A DNA stretch of 64,000 nucleotides. Origin: Brevundimonas sp. EYE_349 (GTDB lineage: Bacteria; Pseudomonadota; Alphaproteobacteria; Caulobacterales; Caulobacteraceae). The position numbers and the translations under genes are program-made. The notes under the pieces are model-generated. The model was not told where the DNA came from. It was given only the letters and a program-made list of their open reading frames with translations, and made no database searches. Shown here one piece after another: positions 8,682-16,898 of this stretch (positions are counted from its first letter, which is position 1; each line of letters starts with the position of its first letter). The stretch lies in assembly GCF_023147505.1 (NCBI RefSeq), contig NZ_JAHXPB010000005.1:1-64000 (forward strand), in the 5' to 3' direction.

Positions 8682-8707
8682 GGGGCGCGGTCGGCTGACC
8701 GCGCCCC
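8682..8707. terminator. Bidirectional intrinsic terminator
   Basis: A perfect 11-bp stem GGGGCGCGGTC/GACCGCGCCCC with loop GGCT. It is flanked by an A-run on the left (AAAAAAGA) and CCTTTC on the right. It sits between convergent genes ending at 8656 and 8735, so it can stop transcription from both sides. Confidence 0.85.
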
Positions 8708-8734
8708 TTTCTCGTGCCTGATCCGAAGCCCGGA

Positions 8735-10852
8735 TCAGCGCGCCGGCGTCAGATATTTGTTCAGCCAGCCGAACACCTCGTTGTGCCATTGCAGGCTGTT
8801 GGCCGGCTTCAGCACCCAATGGTTCTCGTTCGGGAAGACGATCAAACGGCTGTCGATGTTGCGGCCCTGCAGGGCGGTGAAGGTCGACAGGCCCTGGGCG
8901 GTCGGGATGCGGAAGTCACGGTCGCCCTGAACCACCAGCATCGGCGTCTTCCAGTTGTCGACGTGGTTGGCCGGGTTGAACTTCTGATACCCCTCCGGGT
9001 TGCGCCACGGCGCGCCGCCATATTCCCACTCGGTGAACCACAGCTCTTCCGTCGAATACCCCATGGCGAAGGTGTCGAAGACGCCATCGTGGTTGACCAG
9101 GCATTTGAACCCGTCCGACCAGTTGCCGGCGATCCAGTTGATCATATAGCCGCCGTAGGAGGCGCCGAGCGCGCAGGCGTTCGACCCGTCCAGGAAGCTG
9201 TATTTCTGTTGGGCCGCCGCCCAGCCCTTCTTTAGATCCTCCAGAGGGCGGTCGCCCCAGTGCTGGCTGATCGCGTCGGTGAAGGCCTGGCCGTAGCCGG
9301 TCGAGCCGTGGAAATCGATCATCACCACCGCATAGCCCGCGCCCGCATAGGTCTCGGGGTTCCAGCGATAGGACCAGCCGTCGCCGAACGAGCCCTGCGG
9401 CCCGCCGTGGATCAGGAAGGCGACCGGATATTTGCGGCCCTCGACGTAGCCGACCGGCTTGATGACATAGCCGTGGACCGTCTCGTTGTTCCAGCCGGCG
9501 AAGCTGAACTGCTCATACTCGCCGAACTGTTTGGCGGCGAAGGCGGGGTTCGACTGCGTCAGGCGACGCGGCATCTCGCGGCCCAGATAGGTCTTGAAAT
9601 ACAGGTCGCCCGGCTCACGCAGGCTGTCTTGGGCGAAGACGAAGCCCGAGGGCGTCTGCTGGAAGGCCGAGACGTGGCCGCTGCCTGTGATCGGCGTCAC
9701 CACCCCGTTGCGCGTATCCACCGCGAACAGCTTGGTCGATCCGACATCGCCGGCGGTGGTGTACAGGGTGTGGCCGTCGCGCGACCATTGCAGCGTATCG
9801 GCCGACCGATCCCAGTTCGAGGCGATCTCGCGCTTCTGGCCCGTGGCCACGTCCATCAGCACGATCTGATAGCGGTCGGCCTCGAAGCCCGGCCGCGCCA
9901 TGGCGCGATAGGCCAGGGTGCGTCCGTCGGGCGAAAACACCGGGCCGGCGTCCCAGGCCTTGTTGTCCGCCGTCAGGTTGGTGAACGTGCCGTCGCCGGT
10001 CAGGCCGTTGGTCTTCCACAGGTCGAAGTTGGTGCTCCACGGCTCGGTCTGGCCCGCCAGGCGCGCCGAGAAGACCACGGCGTCGCCCGCCGGCGTGAAG
10101 ACGAAATCGCTCTCGTCGCCGAACGGCTTGGAGGGCGTGTCGCCGTCGAAGCCCTTGGTGATCCAGGCCGGCGTTCCCGTCGCCTTGCCGTCGCGGCCGA
10201 TGGACTGGACGAACAGGTGGTTTTGGGTGTGGTCGTTCCACGTATCCCAGTGACGCACGAACATCCGGTCATAGACCTGGCCGGTCGTCTTCCGCTCGGC
10301 CATGGCCTTGCCCATCTCGACCGAGGCGTTCAGGTCGGGGGCGTTCGGATAGACGGCCAGCGAGGCCGCCACCTTGTCACCGGTCGGGCTGACGCGATAA
10401 GCGTTCACGTCCAGCGGCAGATTGGTCACCTGAACCGGCGCCGAAGTGGGGGAGGCCACGCGCCAGACCTGGCTGGTCCCCGACTTGCCCGAAAGGAAGT
10501 ACAGATTGCCGTCCGCGCTCCAGCGCGCGGTGTTGGCGCCCTGGTCCGAGATGGCCAGGCGGCGCGGCGCGGCGTCCGGCATGTTCAGGTCCAGCATCCA
10601 CAGGCTGCCGGCCCGGCGGTTGGCCTCCACATCCGTGGTCGTGACCGAATAGACGACATAGCGGCCGTCCGGCGACACCTGCGGATCGCCCAGCCGATTG
10701 GCCGAGATCATGTCCTGATAGGTGAAGGCGTCCGACGTCGCGGGAACCGCCGGCTGGGGCGCCGGCGGAACCTGGGCCAGGGCCACGCCCGGAACGGCGC
10801 TCATCAGGGCGACGGCCGCGCAGGCGGCGGACAGAAGGGAACGGTGGCGCAT
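8735..10852 (-). CDS. S9 family peptidase (prolyl oligopeptidase/acylaminoacyl type), exported
   Basis: A 705-residue exported serine peptidase. The ATG at 10852 follows GAGGAAGAG and begins a signal peptide ending VALAQ. The N-terminal half is a seven-bladed propeller with WD-like segments (GDPQVSPDGRYVVYSVTT, FSPDGRTLAYRAMA). The C-terminal half is an alpha/beta hydrolase: Ser565 in GASYGGYM, Asp646 in GDRDFRIP and His678 in NENHWV form the catalytic triad. Such enzymes remove dipeptides or acyl-amino acids from oligopeptides in the periplasm. It is a close paralogue of the gene at 11591-13669, with a toxin-antitoxin pair between them. Confidence 0.93.
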   Translation of the reverse strand: MRHRSLLSAACAAVALMSAVPGVALAQVPPAPQPAVPATSDAFTYQDMISANRLGDPQVSPDGRYVVYSVTTTDVEANRRAGSLWMLDLNMPDAAPRRLAISDQGANTARWSADGNLYFLSGKSGTSQVWRVASPTSAPVQVTNLPLDVNAYRVSPTGDKVAASLAVYPNAPDLNASVEMGKAMAERKTTGQVYDRMFVRHWDTWNDHTQNHLFVQSIGRDGKATGTPAWITKGFDGDTPSKPFGDESDFVFTPAGDAVVFSARLAGQTEPWSTNFDLWKTNGLTGDGTFTNLTADNKAWDAGPVFSPDGRTLAYRAMARPGFEADRYQIVLMDVATGQKREIASNWDRSADTLQWSRDGHTLYTTAGDVGSTKLFAVDTRNGVVTPITGSGHVSAFQQTPSGFVFAQDSLREPGDLYFKTYLGREMPRRLTQSNPAFAAKQFGEYEQFSFAGWNNETVHGYVIKPVGYVEGRKYPVAFLIHGGPQGSFGDGWSYRWNPETYAGAGYAVVMIDFHGSTGYGQAFTDAISQHWGDRPLEDLKKGWAAAQQKYSFLDGSNACALGASYGGYMINWIAGNWSDGFKCLVNHDGVFDTFAMGYSTEELWFTEWEYGGAPWRNPEGYQKFNPANHVDNWKTPMLVVQGDRDFRIPTAQGLSTFTALQGRNIDSRLIVFPNENHWVLKPANSLQWHNEVFGWLNKYLTPAR

Positions 10853-10930
10853 GGGCTCTTCCTCGGAAATCTCGCTGCGGCATGGCGTAGCACCGCCGTT
10901 CGCCGGGCGAAAGTTGTCGCGAACGGCCAA

Positions 10931-10940
10931 CTTAGCTAAG
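10931..10940 (+). promoter_or_regulatory. Palindromic operator candidate of the Phd/PIN module
   Basis: CTTAGCTAAG is a perfect 10-bp palindrome 24 bases before the antitoxin ATG. It is flanked by CCAAC and GTTGG, which extend the symmetry imperfectly. Phd/YefM antitoxins bind such palindromes to repress their own operon, so this is the likely operator, but the assignment is inferred. Confidence 0.5.
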
Positions 10941-10963
10941 ATGGTTGGTCCAAGGAGCGCGAC

Positions 10964-11209
10964 ATGACCATCGTCACCGTCCACCACGCCAAGACCCACC
11001 TGTCCAAGCTGATCGCCGCCGCCGAACGCGGAGAAGAGGTCGTCATCGCCCGCGGCGACAAGCCCGCCGTGCGGATCGTGCCGTTCGAGCCCGCCGCCAG
11101 GCCTGATCGCAAGCCGGGCCAGCTGAAGGGTATGGGCAAGTTCGACGAAAGCTTCTTCGATCCGCTTCCTGAGGAAGAGCTTCGGCTGTGGGAAGGACGC
11201 GGCGATTGA
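10964..11209 (+). CDS. Phd/YefM-family antitoxin
   Basis: An 81-residue antitoxin. The N-terminal VHHAKTHLSKLIAAAERGEE and the following VVIARGDKPAVRIVPF are the classical Phd/YefM DNA-binding fold. The C-terminal stretch (FDESFFDPLPEEELRLW) is the part that normally wraps the toxin. A good ribosome site (AAGGAG) precedes the ATG. Its stop overlaps the toxin start by 4 bases, giving translational coupling. It should neutralise the PIN toxin and, with it, repress the operon through the palindrome just upstream. Confidence 0.9.
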   Translation: MTIVTVHHAKTHLSKLIAAAERGEEVVIARGDKPAVRIVPFEPAARPDRKPGQLKGMGKFDESFFDPLPEEELRLWEGRGD

Positions 11210-11589
11210 ACATCTTGCTCGATACCCACGCCCTCATGTGGTGGGTCTGGGATGACGAGCGCCTGACGCGATCGGCGAGACAAGCCATTCGATCGGCCGA
11301 AACCATATTCGTGAGCAGCGTCTCGGCCATCGAGATCGCCATCAAATATCGGATCGGCAAACTGCCGAACGGCGAGATGCTGGCCGAGCATTTTCTTCAG
11401 GTCATGCAGAACGAAGCGTTCACAGAGCTTGCCATAACCTGGCGCGACGCGAGCCTTGCCGGCCGCATGGAGGGCGATCACCGCGACCCCTTCGACCGGT
11501 TGCTGATCGCCCAGGGTCTGCTGAACGAACTGACGCTCGTGTCCAACGAGCGCCTGTTCGACCGTTTTGGGGTCGCCCGGGTCTGGTGA
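11206..11589 (+). CDS. PIN-domain ribonuclease toxin (VapC-like)
   Basis: A 127-residue PIN-domain toxin of the type paired with Phd antitoxins. The acidic metal site is visible: Asp in LLDTHALMWW, Glu in SAIEIAIK, and Asp residues in HRDPFDRLLIAQ. These nucleases cut tRNA or rRNA and slow growth when the antitoxin is lost. A TTG at 11206 overlapping the antitoxin stop, with GGAAGGA 8 bases before it, is the best start; a GTG at 11188 is possible. It ends 2 bases before the convergent S9 peptidase stop. Confidence 0.9.
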   Translation: MNILLDTHALMWWVWDDERLTRSARQAIRSAETIFVSSVSAIEIAIKYRIGKLPNGEMLAEHFLQVMQNEAFTELAITWRDASLAGRMEGDHRDPFDRLLIAQGLLNELTLVSNERLFDRFGVARVW

Positions 11590-11590
11590 C

Positions 11591-13669
11591 CTATTGAGCC
11601 GCCGTGTAACGCCCCACCCAGTCCAGAATCTCCTGCTGCCAATCGACCCAGGTGCGGGGTTTCAGCACCCAGTGGTTCTCGTCCGGCACATGGACGAAGC
11701 GGCTGGGAACACCCTGACGCTGGAGGGCCGAGAAGGTGGCCAGACCCTGCTCCATCGGCACGCGGAAGTCCTTGGAGCCATGCAGCACCAGCATCGGCGT
11801 CTTCCAGTTCCCGACATAGGTTTCCGGGTTGAAGGCGTCATAGACATCCTTGCGCTCCCAGCTGGGTCCGCCGAACTCGTGGATGAAGTTGCCGATATCC
11901 ATGGCGTTCATCAGTTGCGGCACGTCGAAAACGCCTGCGTGGTTGACCAGGCAGCGCCAGGGCCCGTTCCACTTGCCCGCGATCATATTGACCATATAGC
12001 CGCCGTAGGAGGCGCCGGTGGCGCAGGCGCGCTCGCCGTCGATCCACGGATTGTCGGCCAGAGCCGCCTCCCAGCCCTTCTGCAGGTCTTCCAGCGGGCG
12101 GTCGCCCCAGTGGTCGTTGATGGCGTCGGTGAAGGCCTGACCATAGCCGGGCGAACCGTGGAAGTTGACCATCACCACCGCATAGCCGGCCGAGGTGTAG
12201 ATCTGCGGGTTCCAGCGATACGACCAGTTCTCGGTCCAGGGCGATTTCGGCCCGCCGTGGATGATGTAGACCGCCGGATAGCGCCGCCCCTCGACCGCGC
12301 CGACCGGCTTGAACACCCAGCCCTGCACCTGTTCGCCGTTCCAGCCCGCGAAACTATAGGCCTCGGCGGCGGGCAGTTGCAGGCGCGCGACCAGTTCGGC
12401 GTTGTGATGGGTGATCTGGCGCGGCTCGCCCGCCGTGCGGATGAAGATCTGCGTCGGGGCGACATAGCTTTCATGGGCATAGGCCAGAACGCCCGCGACC
12501 TCTTCATAACCGCCGACCGTCCCCTTGCCTGTCAGGGGCGTGACCTGACCCGAGCGCGCATCGACCGAAAAGAGGCGCTGCTGGCCTTCGTCCGCCGCCG
12601 AGACCAGCAGGGCGCGGCCGTCCGTCCGCCATTGCAGGCCGCTGGCCCCGCGATCCCAATCCGTCAGTTTCTTCGCGCCCGAACCATCGGCGTTGGCCAG
12701 CCAGACCGCCGCCTGATCCCCGCCGACATTCTCGCGCGGGGCCGACAGCCAGGCCAGTTGGCGACCATTGGGCGAGAAGACCGGATTGCCGTCCGCCCCC
12801 TTGTTCGCTTCCGTCAGATTGACCGGCGTCCCGCCATCAGGCGCCACGCGGAATACGTCGCTGTTGTTGGTGAAGGGCTCGCCCCGCCCTTGCGTCTGGG
12901 CGCCGTAAACCAGCACCTTGCCGTCCGGCGAAAGATCGAAGCTGGCGTCGCCCGCCGACACATCCGCATCCAGACCCGCCATCAGGTCACGCGGTTCTCC
13001 ACCACCCAGCCCCGAGCCGTTCAGCGGCTGGTGGAACAGATGGGTGCGGCGCGTGTCGACCCAGTGGTCGAAATCGCGCAACGGCAGGCGGTCATAGGCT
13101 TGCAGGGTCGATTTGGCCCGCTCATCCAGCCGCGTCTTGGTGCAGGCCAGGGTGTCGCAATCGGTGAAGACCGAAACCGCCAGGATCAGCGAGCGGCCGT
13201 CCGGGGCGATGCGGAAGCCCGACACATCGAATGGTAGGGTCGTCACCTGGGCCGCCGCCGCGCCGGTGCGGTCTGTGCGCCAGACCTGGTTCGATCCGCC
13301 GCGCGCCGACAGGAAGTAGATCGCACCGCCGTCCGGCGCCCAGCGCGCGCCCGAGGCGCCGCCTTCGGAAATCGCCAGCTTCCTCGGCGCGCCGCCCGCG
13401 ACATCAGCCAGCCACAGGCTGTTCACGCCCTTGTTGGCGTCCCAGTCGGTCGTGCGGACGGAATAGATGACCTGGCGGCCATCGGGCGAGACGCGCGGAT
13501 CGCTGACCCGCTCCATCATCGCCATGTCGCGAAGGGACAGGCCGCGTGACGGAGCTTCGGCGGGCGCCGCTGCGGCGGCCACCGGCTGCGCCGTCTGGGC
13601 CAAGGCGGGCGCGACGGCCAGCAGCAAGGCTCCGAAGGCCGTGGCGGCCATCCAGCGTGAACGGATCAT
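11591..13669 (-). CDS. S9 family peptidase, second paralogue, exported
   Basis: A 692-residue exported S9 peptidase with the same plan as the gene at 8735-10852: signal peptide (ALLLAVAPALAQ), N-terminal propeller (SDPRVSPDGRQVIYSV) and a C-terminal hydrolase with Ser554 (GASYGGYM), Asp634 (GSKDFRVP) and His666 (ENHWV). Long stretches of the catalytic domain match its neighbour nearly word for word (for example DHWGDRPLEDLQKGWEAA), so the pair arose by duplication. Differences in the propeller may alter substrate access. Probable role: periplasmic peptide breakdown. Confidence 0.93.
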   Translation of the reverse strand: MIRSRWMAATAFGALLLAVAPALAQTAQPVAAAAAPAEAPSRGLSLRDMAMMERVSDPRVSPDGRQVIYSVRTTDWDANKGVNSLWLADVAGGAPRKLAISEGGASGARWAPDGGAIYFLSARGGSNQVWRTDRTGAAAAQVTTLPFDVSGFRIAPDGRSLILAVSVFTDCDTLACTKTRLDERAKSTLQAYDRLPLRDFDHWVDTRRTHLFHQPLNGSGLGGGEPRDLMAGLDADVSAGDASFDLSPDGKVLVYGAQTQGRGEPFTNNSDVFRVAPDGGTPVNLTEANKGADGNPVFSPNGRQLAWLSAPRENVGGDQAAVWLANADGSGAKKLTDWDRGASGLQWRTDGRALLVSAADEGQQRLFSVDARSGQVTPLTGKGTVGGYEEVAGVLAYAHESYVAPTQIFIRTAGEPRQITHHNAELVARLQLPAAEAYSFAGWNGEQVQGWVFKPVGAVEGRRYPAVYIIHGGPKSPWTENWSYRWNPQIYTSAGYAVVMVNFHGSPGYGQAFTDAINDHWGDRPLEDLQKGWEAALADNPWIDGERACATGASYGGYMVNMIAGKWNGPWRCLVNHAGVFDVPQLMNAMDIGNFIHEFGGPSWERKDVYDAFNPETYVGNWKTPMLVLHGSKDFRVPMEQGLATFSALQRQGVPSRFVHVPDENHWVLKPRTWVDWQQEILDWVGRYTAAQ

Positions 13670-13791
13670 CTATCTCTGCTCCCCAAACTCAAGATCGCCT
13701 TGTTAGGGGGCCGATCCGTCCGCGCCAAGCCGTCATGCCGTCGCGCATCCGGCTTGCCCGTTTCCCGCGAACCGGCGACAAGCGGTCTTTC

Positions 13792-14646
13792 ATGAACACC
13801 GCCTCGCCCCCCGCCCGACGCCAGCCGCACATCGTCGATGTGCTGATCGCCGAACGTGCGCCGCGCCTGACCGCCTCGCCCTTCTGGCACGTGGTGCGGC
13901 CGGCGCTTTACGGGGTGCTCGGCTATGGGGCGGCGGTGCGGATGGCCGACGCCATTCGGGACCTGTCGGGGGTGGAGACCTTCGACTATGTGTCCGACCT
14001 GCTGAAGCTGAAGGTCGCGACCAGCCATCTGGACCGCCTGCCCGTCTCCGGCCGCTGCATCGTGGTGTGCAACCATCCCACCGGCATCGCCGACGGGGTA
14101 GCCGTGTTCGATGCGATCAAGCGGCGGCGCAGCGACATGATCTTCTTCGCCAACGCCGACGCCATCCGCGTCTCGCCGCGTCTGGACGAGACCATCATTC
14201 CCGTCGAGTGGGTCCATGAGAAACGCACCCGCGAAAAGACCCGCTCGACCCTGAACGCGGCGAAGGAAGCCTTCGAGGCCGAACGCTGCGTGGTCATGTT
14301 CCCCGCCGGGCGTCTGGCGCGCGAGGTGAACGGCGTCCTGACCGATCCCGAGTGGGCGCCGACCGCCGCCTCCATGGCGCGCAAATACGATGCGCCCGTG
14401 GTCCCGATGCATGTCACCGGCCCATACAGCAAGCTGTTCCACACCTTTGATCGCTTCTCTCAGGAACTGCGCGACGTGACCCTGTTCCACGAGTTGTTGA
14501 ACAAGGCGGGCAAGGATTTCGGCGTCGACGTCGGCCTGCCCATCCCCGCCGACCGGCTGGACGTGGACGCCGCCAAGGCGACCGAGGCGCTGAAACAGTT
14601 CACGGAACTGACCTTGGCCGCCGATCATGACGCGGTGTTTGCATGA
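13792..14646 (+). CDS. Lysophospholipid acyltransferase-like protein
   Basis: A protein of about 284 residues of the LPLAT superfamily, which transfers acyl chains to glycerol or amino-lipid acceptors at the inner membrane. The active-site block CNHPTGIADG is a variant with five residues between His and Asp. FPAGRLARE corresponds to the FPEG acceptor motif. VVPMHVTGPYS resembles the C-terminal block. The ATG at 13792 lacks a clear ribosome site; 13735 is an in-frame alternative. The stop overlaps tsaE by 4 bases, so it heads the operon through addA. The acceptor substrate is unknown. Confidence 0.8.
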   Translation: MNTASPPARRQPHIVDVLIAERAPRLTASPFWHVVRPALYGVLGYGAAVRMADAIRDLSGVETFDYVSDLLKLKVATSHLDRLPVSGRCIVVCNHPTGIADGVAVFDAIKRRRSDMIFFANADAIRVSPRLDETIIPVEWVHEKRTREKTRSTLNAAKEAFEAERCVVMFPAGRLAREVNGVLTDPEWAPTAASMARKYDAPVVPMHVTGPYSKLFHTFDRFSQELRDVTLFHELLNKAGKDFGVDVGLPIPADRLDVDAAKATEALKQFTELTLAADHDAVFA

Positions 14647-15101
14647 AAATCGAACTGCCCGACGCCCGGGCCACCACCCGCCTGGGCCAGATCATCGCCC
14701 CCCTGCTGGCGCCGGGCGACAGCGTCCTGCTGTACGGCCCGCTGGGCATGGGCAAGTCGACCCTGGCGCGCGGGCTGATCCGCGCCCTGACCACGCCGGA
14801 CGAGGATGTGCCCAGTCCCACCTTCACCCTGGTCCAGTTCTACGAAAGCAACCCGCCCGTCGCCCATTTCGACCTCTATCGCCTGACCCGTCCCGAAGAG
14901 GCGTTCGAGATCGGTCTGGACGAGGCGCTGGACGAAGGCTGCGCCGTCATCGAATGGCCTGAACGCCTGGGCGATGACCCTGCACGGTTCTTGGGGGCGG
15001 ACCAGCTGATTATCGAAATCTCGGAACAGGGCGACGGCCGGCTTGCGACCGTTTCCGGCGTAGGCCGATGGGAAACGGGGCTGAAGGATTTGCATGTCTG
15101 A
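14643..15101 (+). CDS. tsaE: tRNA threonylcarbamoyladenosine biosynthesis ATPase TsaE
   Basis: A 152-residue P-loop ATPase that works with TsaB and TsaD to install t6A at position 37 of ANN-reading tRNAs. The Walker A motif GPLGMGKST sits at residues 32-40, followed by PSPTFTLVQFYES and HFDLYRL, which are the TsaE signature blocks. VIEWPERLGD contains the conserved EWP. Length is normal. It overlaps its upstream neighbour by 4 bases and amgK by 8. Confidence 0.95.
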   Translation: MKIELPDARATTRLGQIIAPLLAPGDSVLLYGPLGMGKSTLARGLIRALTTPDEDVPSPTFTLVQFYESNPPVAHFDLYRLTRPEEAFEIGLDEALDEGCAVIEWPERLGDDPARFLGADQLIIEISEQGDGRLATVSGVGRWETGLKDLHV

Positions 15102-16185
15102 CCGCGAAACCCTCCGTCTCGACTTCCTGAAGGCCGCCGGTCTGACCGAGGCCGTGCGCGCCCCCCTGCCCGGCGACGCCTCCACGCGGCGGTATGAGCG
15201 GCTGACCACAGCCGACGGCGCGTCCCTGATGCTGATGGATCAGGCGCCCGCCGCCGAAAGCCCGCCATGCGATCCGTCATGGACGCCGGATCAGCGCCGC
15301 GCCGCGGGCTGGAACGCCGTCGCGCGCCTGTCCGCCGGTCGGATCGAGGCCTTCGCCGCCGTCGCCGCCCATCTGAAACGCTTAAGCCTGTCCGCCCCCC
15401 AAATCCCGGCCCTGGATGCGCCGAACGGTCTGGCCGTTCTGGAGGATTTCGGCGACGATCTGTTCGTCCGGGTGATCGCGGACGGCGCCGACGAAACCCC
15501 GCTGTATCTTGGCGCCATCGAGGCTCTGGCCGTCCTGCACGACGCCGGAAACCCGCCCGAGGCCCTGCACGGTCCCGCAGGCGACTGGCCGATGCTGACC
15601 TATGACGAGACGGCGTTGCAGGGCGGGGCCGATCTGTTCGTCGAATGGCTGCCGAAGCTGGATGATCGGGTGTCGTTCGATGACGCCGCCATCGCCGACT
15701 GGCGCGCGGCCTGGGCGCCGATCGTAACCTCGGGCGCGGCGGGCGCCTCGGTCATGGCGCACCGCGACTATCACGCCGAGAACCTGATCTGGCTGCCCCA
15801 GCGCGACGGCGCCGCCCGCGTCGGCATGATCGACTTTCAGGACGCGGTGCGCGCCCACCCGTCGTGGGACCTGCACTCCCTGTTGCAGGACGCCCGCCGC
15901 GACGTGTCGCCCGCGCTGGAGGCCGAGGCGTTGGACCGCTATTTCGCCCTGCGTCCCGGCGTGGACCGCGCCGCCTTCATGGCCGACTATGCCGGTCTGG
16001 CTGCGCTGAACCAGGCGCGGATCATCGGCATCTTCGCCCGCCTGATCGCCCGCGACGGCAAGCCCCGGTATCGTCAGTTCCTGCCGCGCATGTGGCGGCA
16101 TCTGAACGCCAATCTGGAACAGCCCGCCCTGGCGCCCGTCGCCCGCTGGTTCGACCGCCATGTCCCAGCCGAGGTCCGCGCATGA
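15094..16185 (+). CDS. amgK: N-acetylmuramate/N-acetylglucosamine kinase AmgK
   Basis: A 363-residue aminoglycoside-phosphotransferase-fold kinase that phosphorylates the anomeric carbon of MurNAc and GlcNAc during cell-wall recycling. The catalytic loop HRDYHAEN has Asp225 as base, and the DFG-equivalent is IDFQD at 246-250. Assignment as AmgK rather than another APH kinase rests mainly on the next gene, murU, which uses its product. Together they bypass de novo UDP-MurNAc synthesis, a route known to give fosfomycin tolerance in pseudomonads. The start overlaps tsaE by 8 bases and the end overlaps murU by 4. Confidence 0.9.
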   Translation: MSDRETLRLDFLKAAGLTEAVRAPLPGDASTRRYERLTTADGASLMLMDQAPAAESPPCDPSWTPDQRRAAGWNAVARLSAGRIEAFAAVAAHLKRLSLSAPQIPALDAPNGLAVLEDFGDDLFVRVIADGADETPLYLGAIEALAVLHDAGNPPEALHGPAGDWPMLTYDETALQGGADLFVEWLPKLDDRVSFDDAAIADWRAAWAPIVTSGAAGASVMAHRDYHAENLIWLPQRDGAARVGMIDFQDAVRAHPSWDLHSLLQDARRDVSPALEAEALDRYFALRPGVDRAAFMADYAGLAALNQARIIGIFARLIARDGKPRYRQFLPRMWRHLNANLEQPALAPVARWFDRHVPAEVRA

Positions 16186-16898
16186 CCGCCGCTCCGAAGA
16201 CCGCGATGGTTCTGGCCGCCGGGCTCGGCACCCGGATGCGCCCCCTGACCGACGACCGGCCCAAGGCCCTGGTCGAGGTGCGGGGCCGCGCCTTGATCGA
16301 CCATGTGCTGGACCGGCTGGCGGATGCGGGCGTCGAAAGGGCGGTGGTCAATGTCCACTGGTTCGCCGACCGGCTGGAGCAGCATCTGGCCGGGCGTGGT
16401 CGCGGACCGGACATCGTCATCTCCGACGAGCGCGCCGAACTGCTGGAGACCGGCGGCGGGCTGAAGAAGGCCCATCCCCTGCTGGGCGACGATCCCGTCT
16501 TCGTGGCCAATATCGACAGCGTCTGGATCGACCGGGGCGACGCTCTGGCCGATCTGGTCCGTCTGTGGAACTCCGAGACGATGGACGCCGCCCTGCTGCT
16601 GGCCCGTCGCGAAGGCGCCATCGGCTTTGAGGGCGACGGGGATTTCTTTCTGGACGACGGCAGGCTGACCTTCCGGGGCGAGGCGGCTTCGGCGCCCTTC
16701 GCCTATATGGGGGTCCACATCACCCGGCCCGGATACGCCGACCACGGCCCGGACGGCCCCTTCTCGCTCAGCCCCCTGTGGCGCAAGTCCGCCGCAGAGG
16801 GCCGCCTTTTCGGTTGCGTCCTGGACGGCGACTGGATGCACGTCGGCGACCCGCAGGCGCGCGACGACGCCGAGGCGAACCTGGCGGGCTTGGGGTGA
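16182..16898 (+). CDS. murU: N-acetylmuramate alpha-1-phosphate uridylyltransferase MurU
   Basis: A 238-residue nucleotidyltransferase that makes UDP-MurNAc from MurNAc-1-phosphate and UTP. The N-terminal signature LAAGLGTRMRPLTDDRPKAL binds nucleotide, with the metal aspartate in VANIDSVW near residue 110. Length and the lack of a C-terminal left-handed helix fit MurU rather than GlmU. It is coupled to amgK by an ATGA overlap, and its own stop overlaps the GTG of addB. Confidence 0.9.
   Translation: MTAAPKTAMVLAAGLGTRMRPLTDDRPKALVEVRGRALIDHVLDRLADAGVERAVVNVHWFADRLEQHLAGRGRGPDIVISDERAELLETGGGLKKAHPLLGDDPVFVANIDSVWIDRGDALADLVRLWNSETMDAALLLARREGAIGFEGDGDFFLDDGRLTFRGEAASAPFAYMGVHITRPGYADHGPDGPFSLSPLWRKSAAEGRLFGCVLDGDWMHVGDPQARDDAEANLAGLG

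Noticed and set aside
9260..10939. Plus-strand open frame opposite the first S9 peptidase, and the similar one at 11567-13237
   Set aside because: Both are antisense to paralogous peptidases and resemble each other only because the peptidases do.
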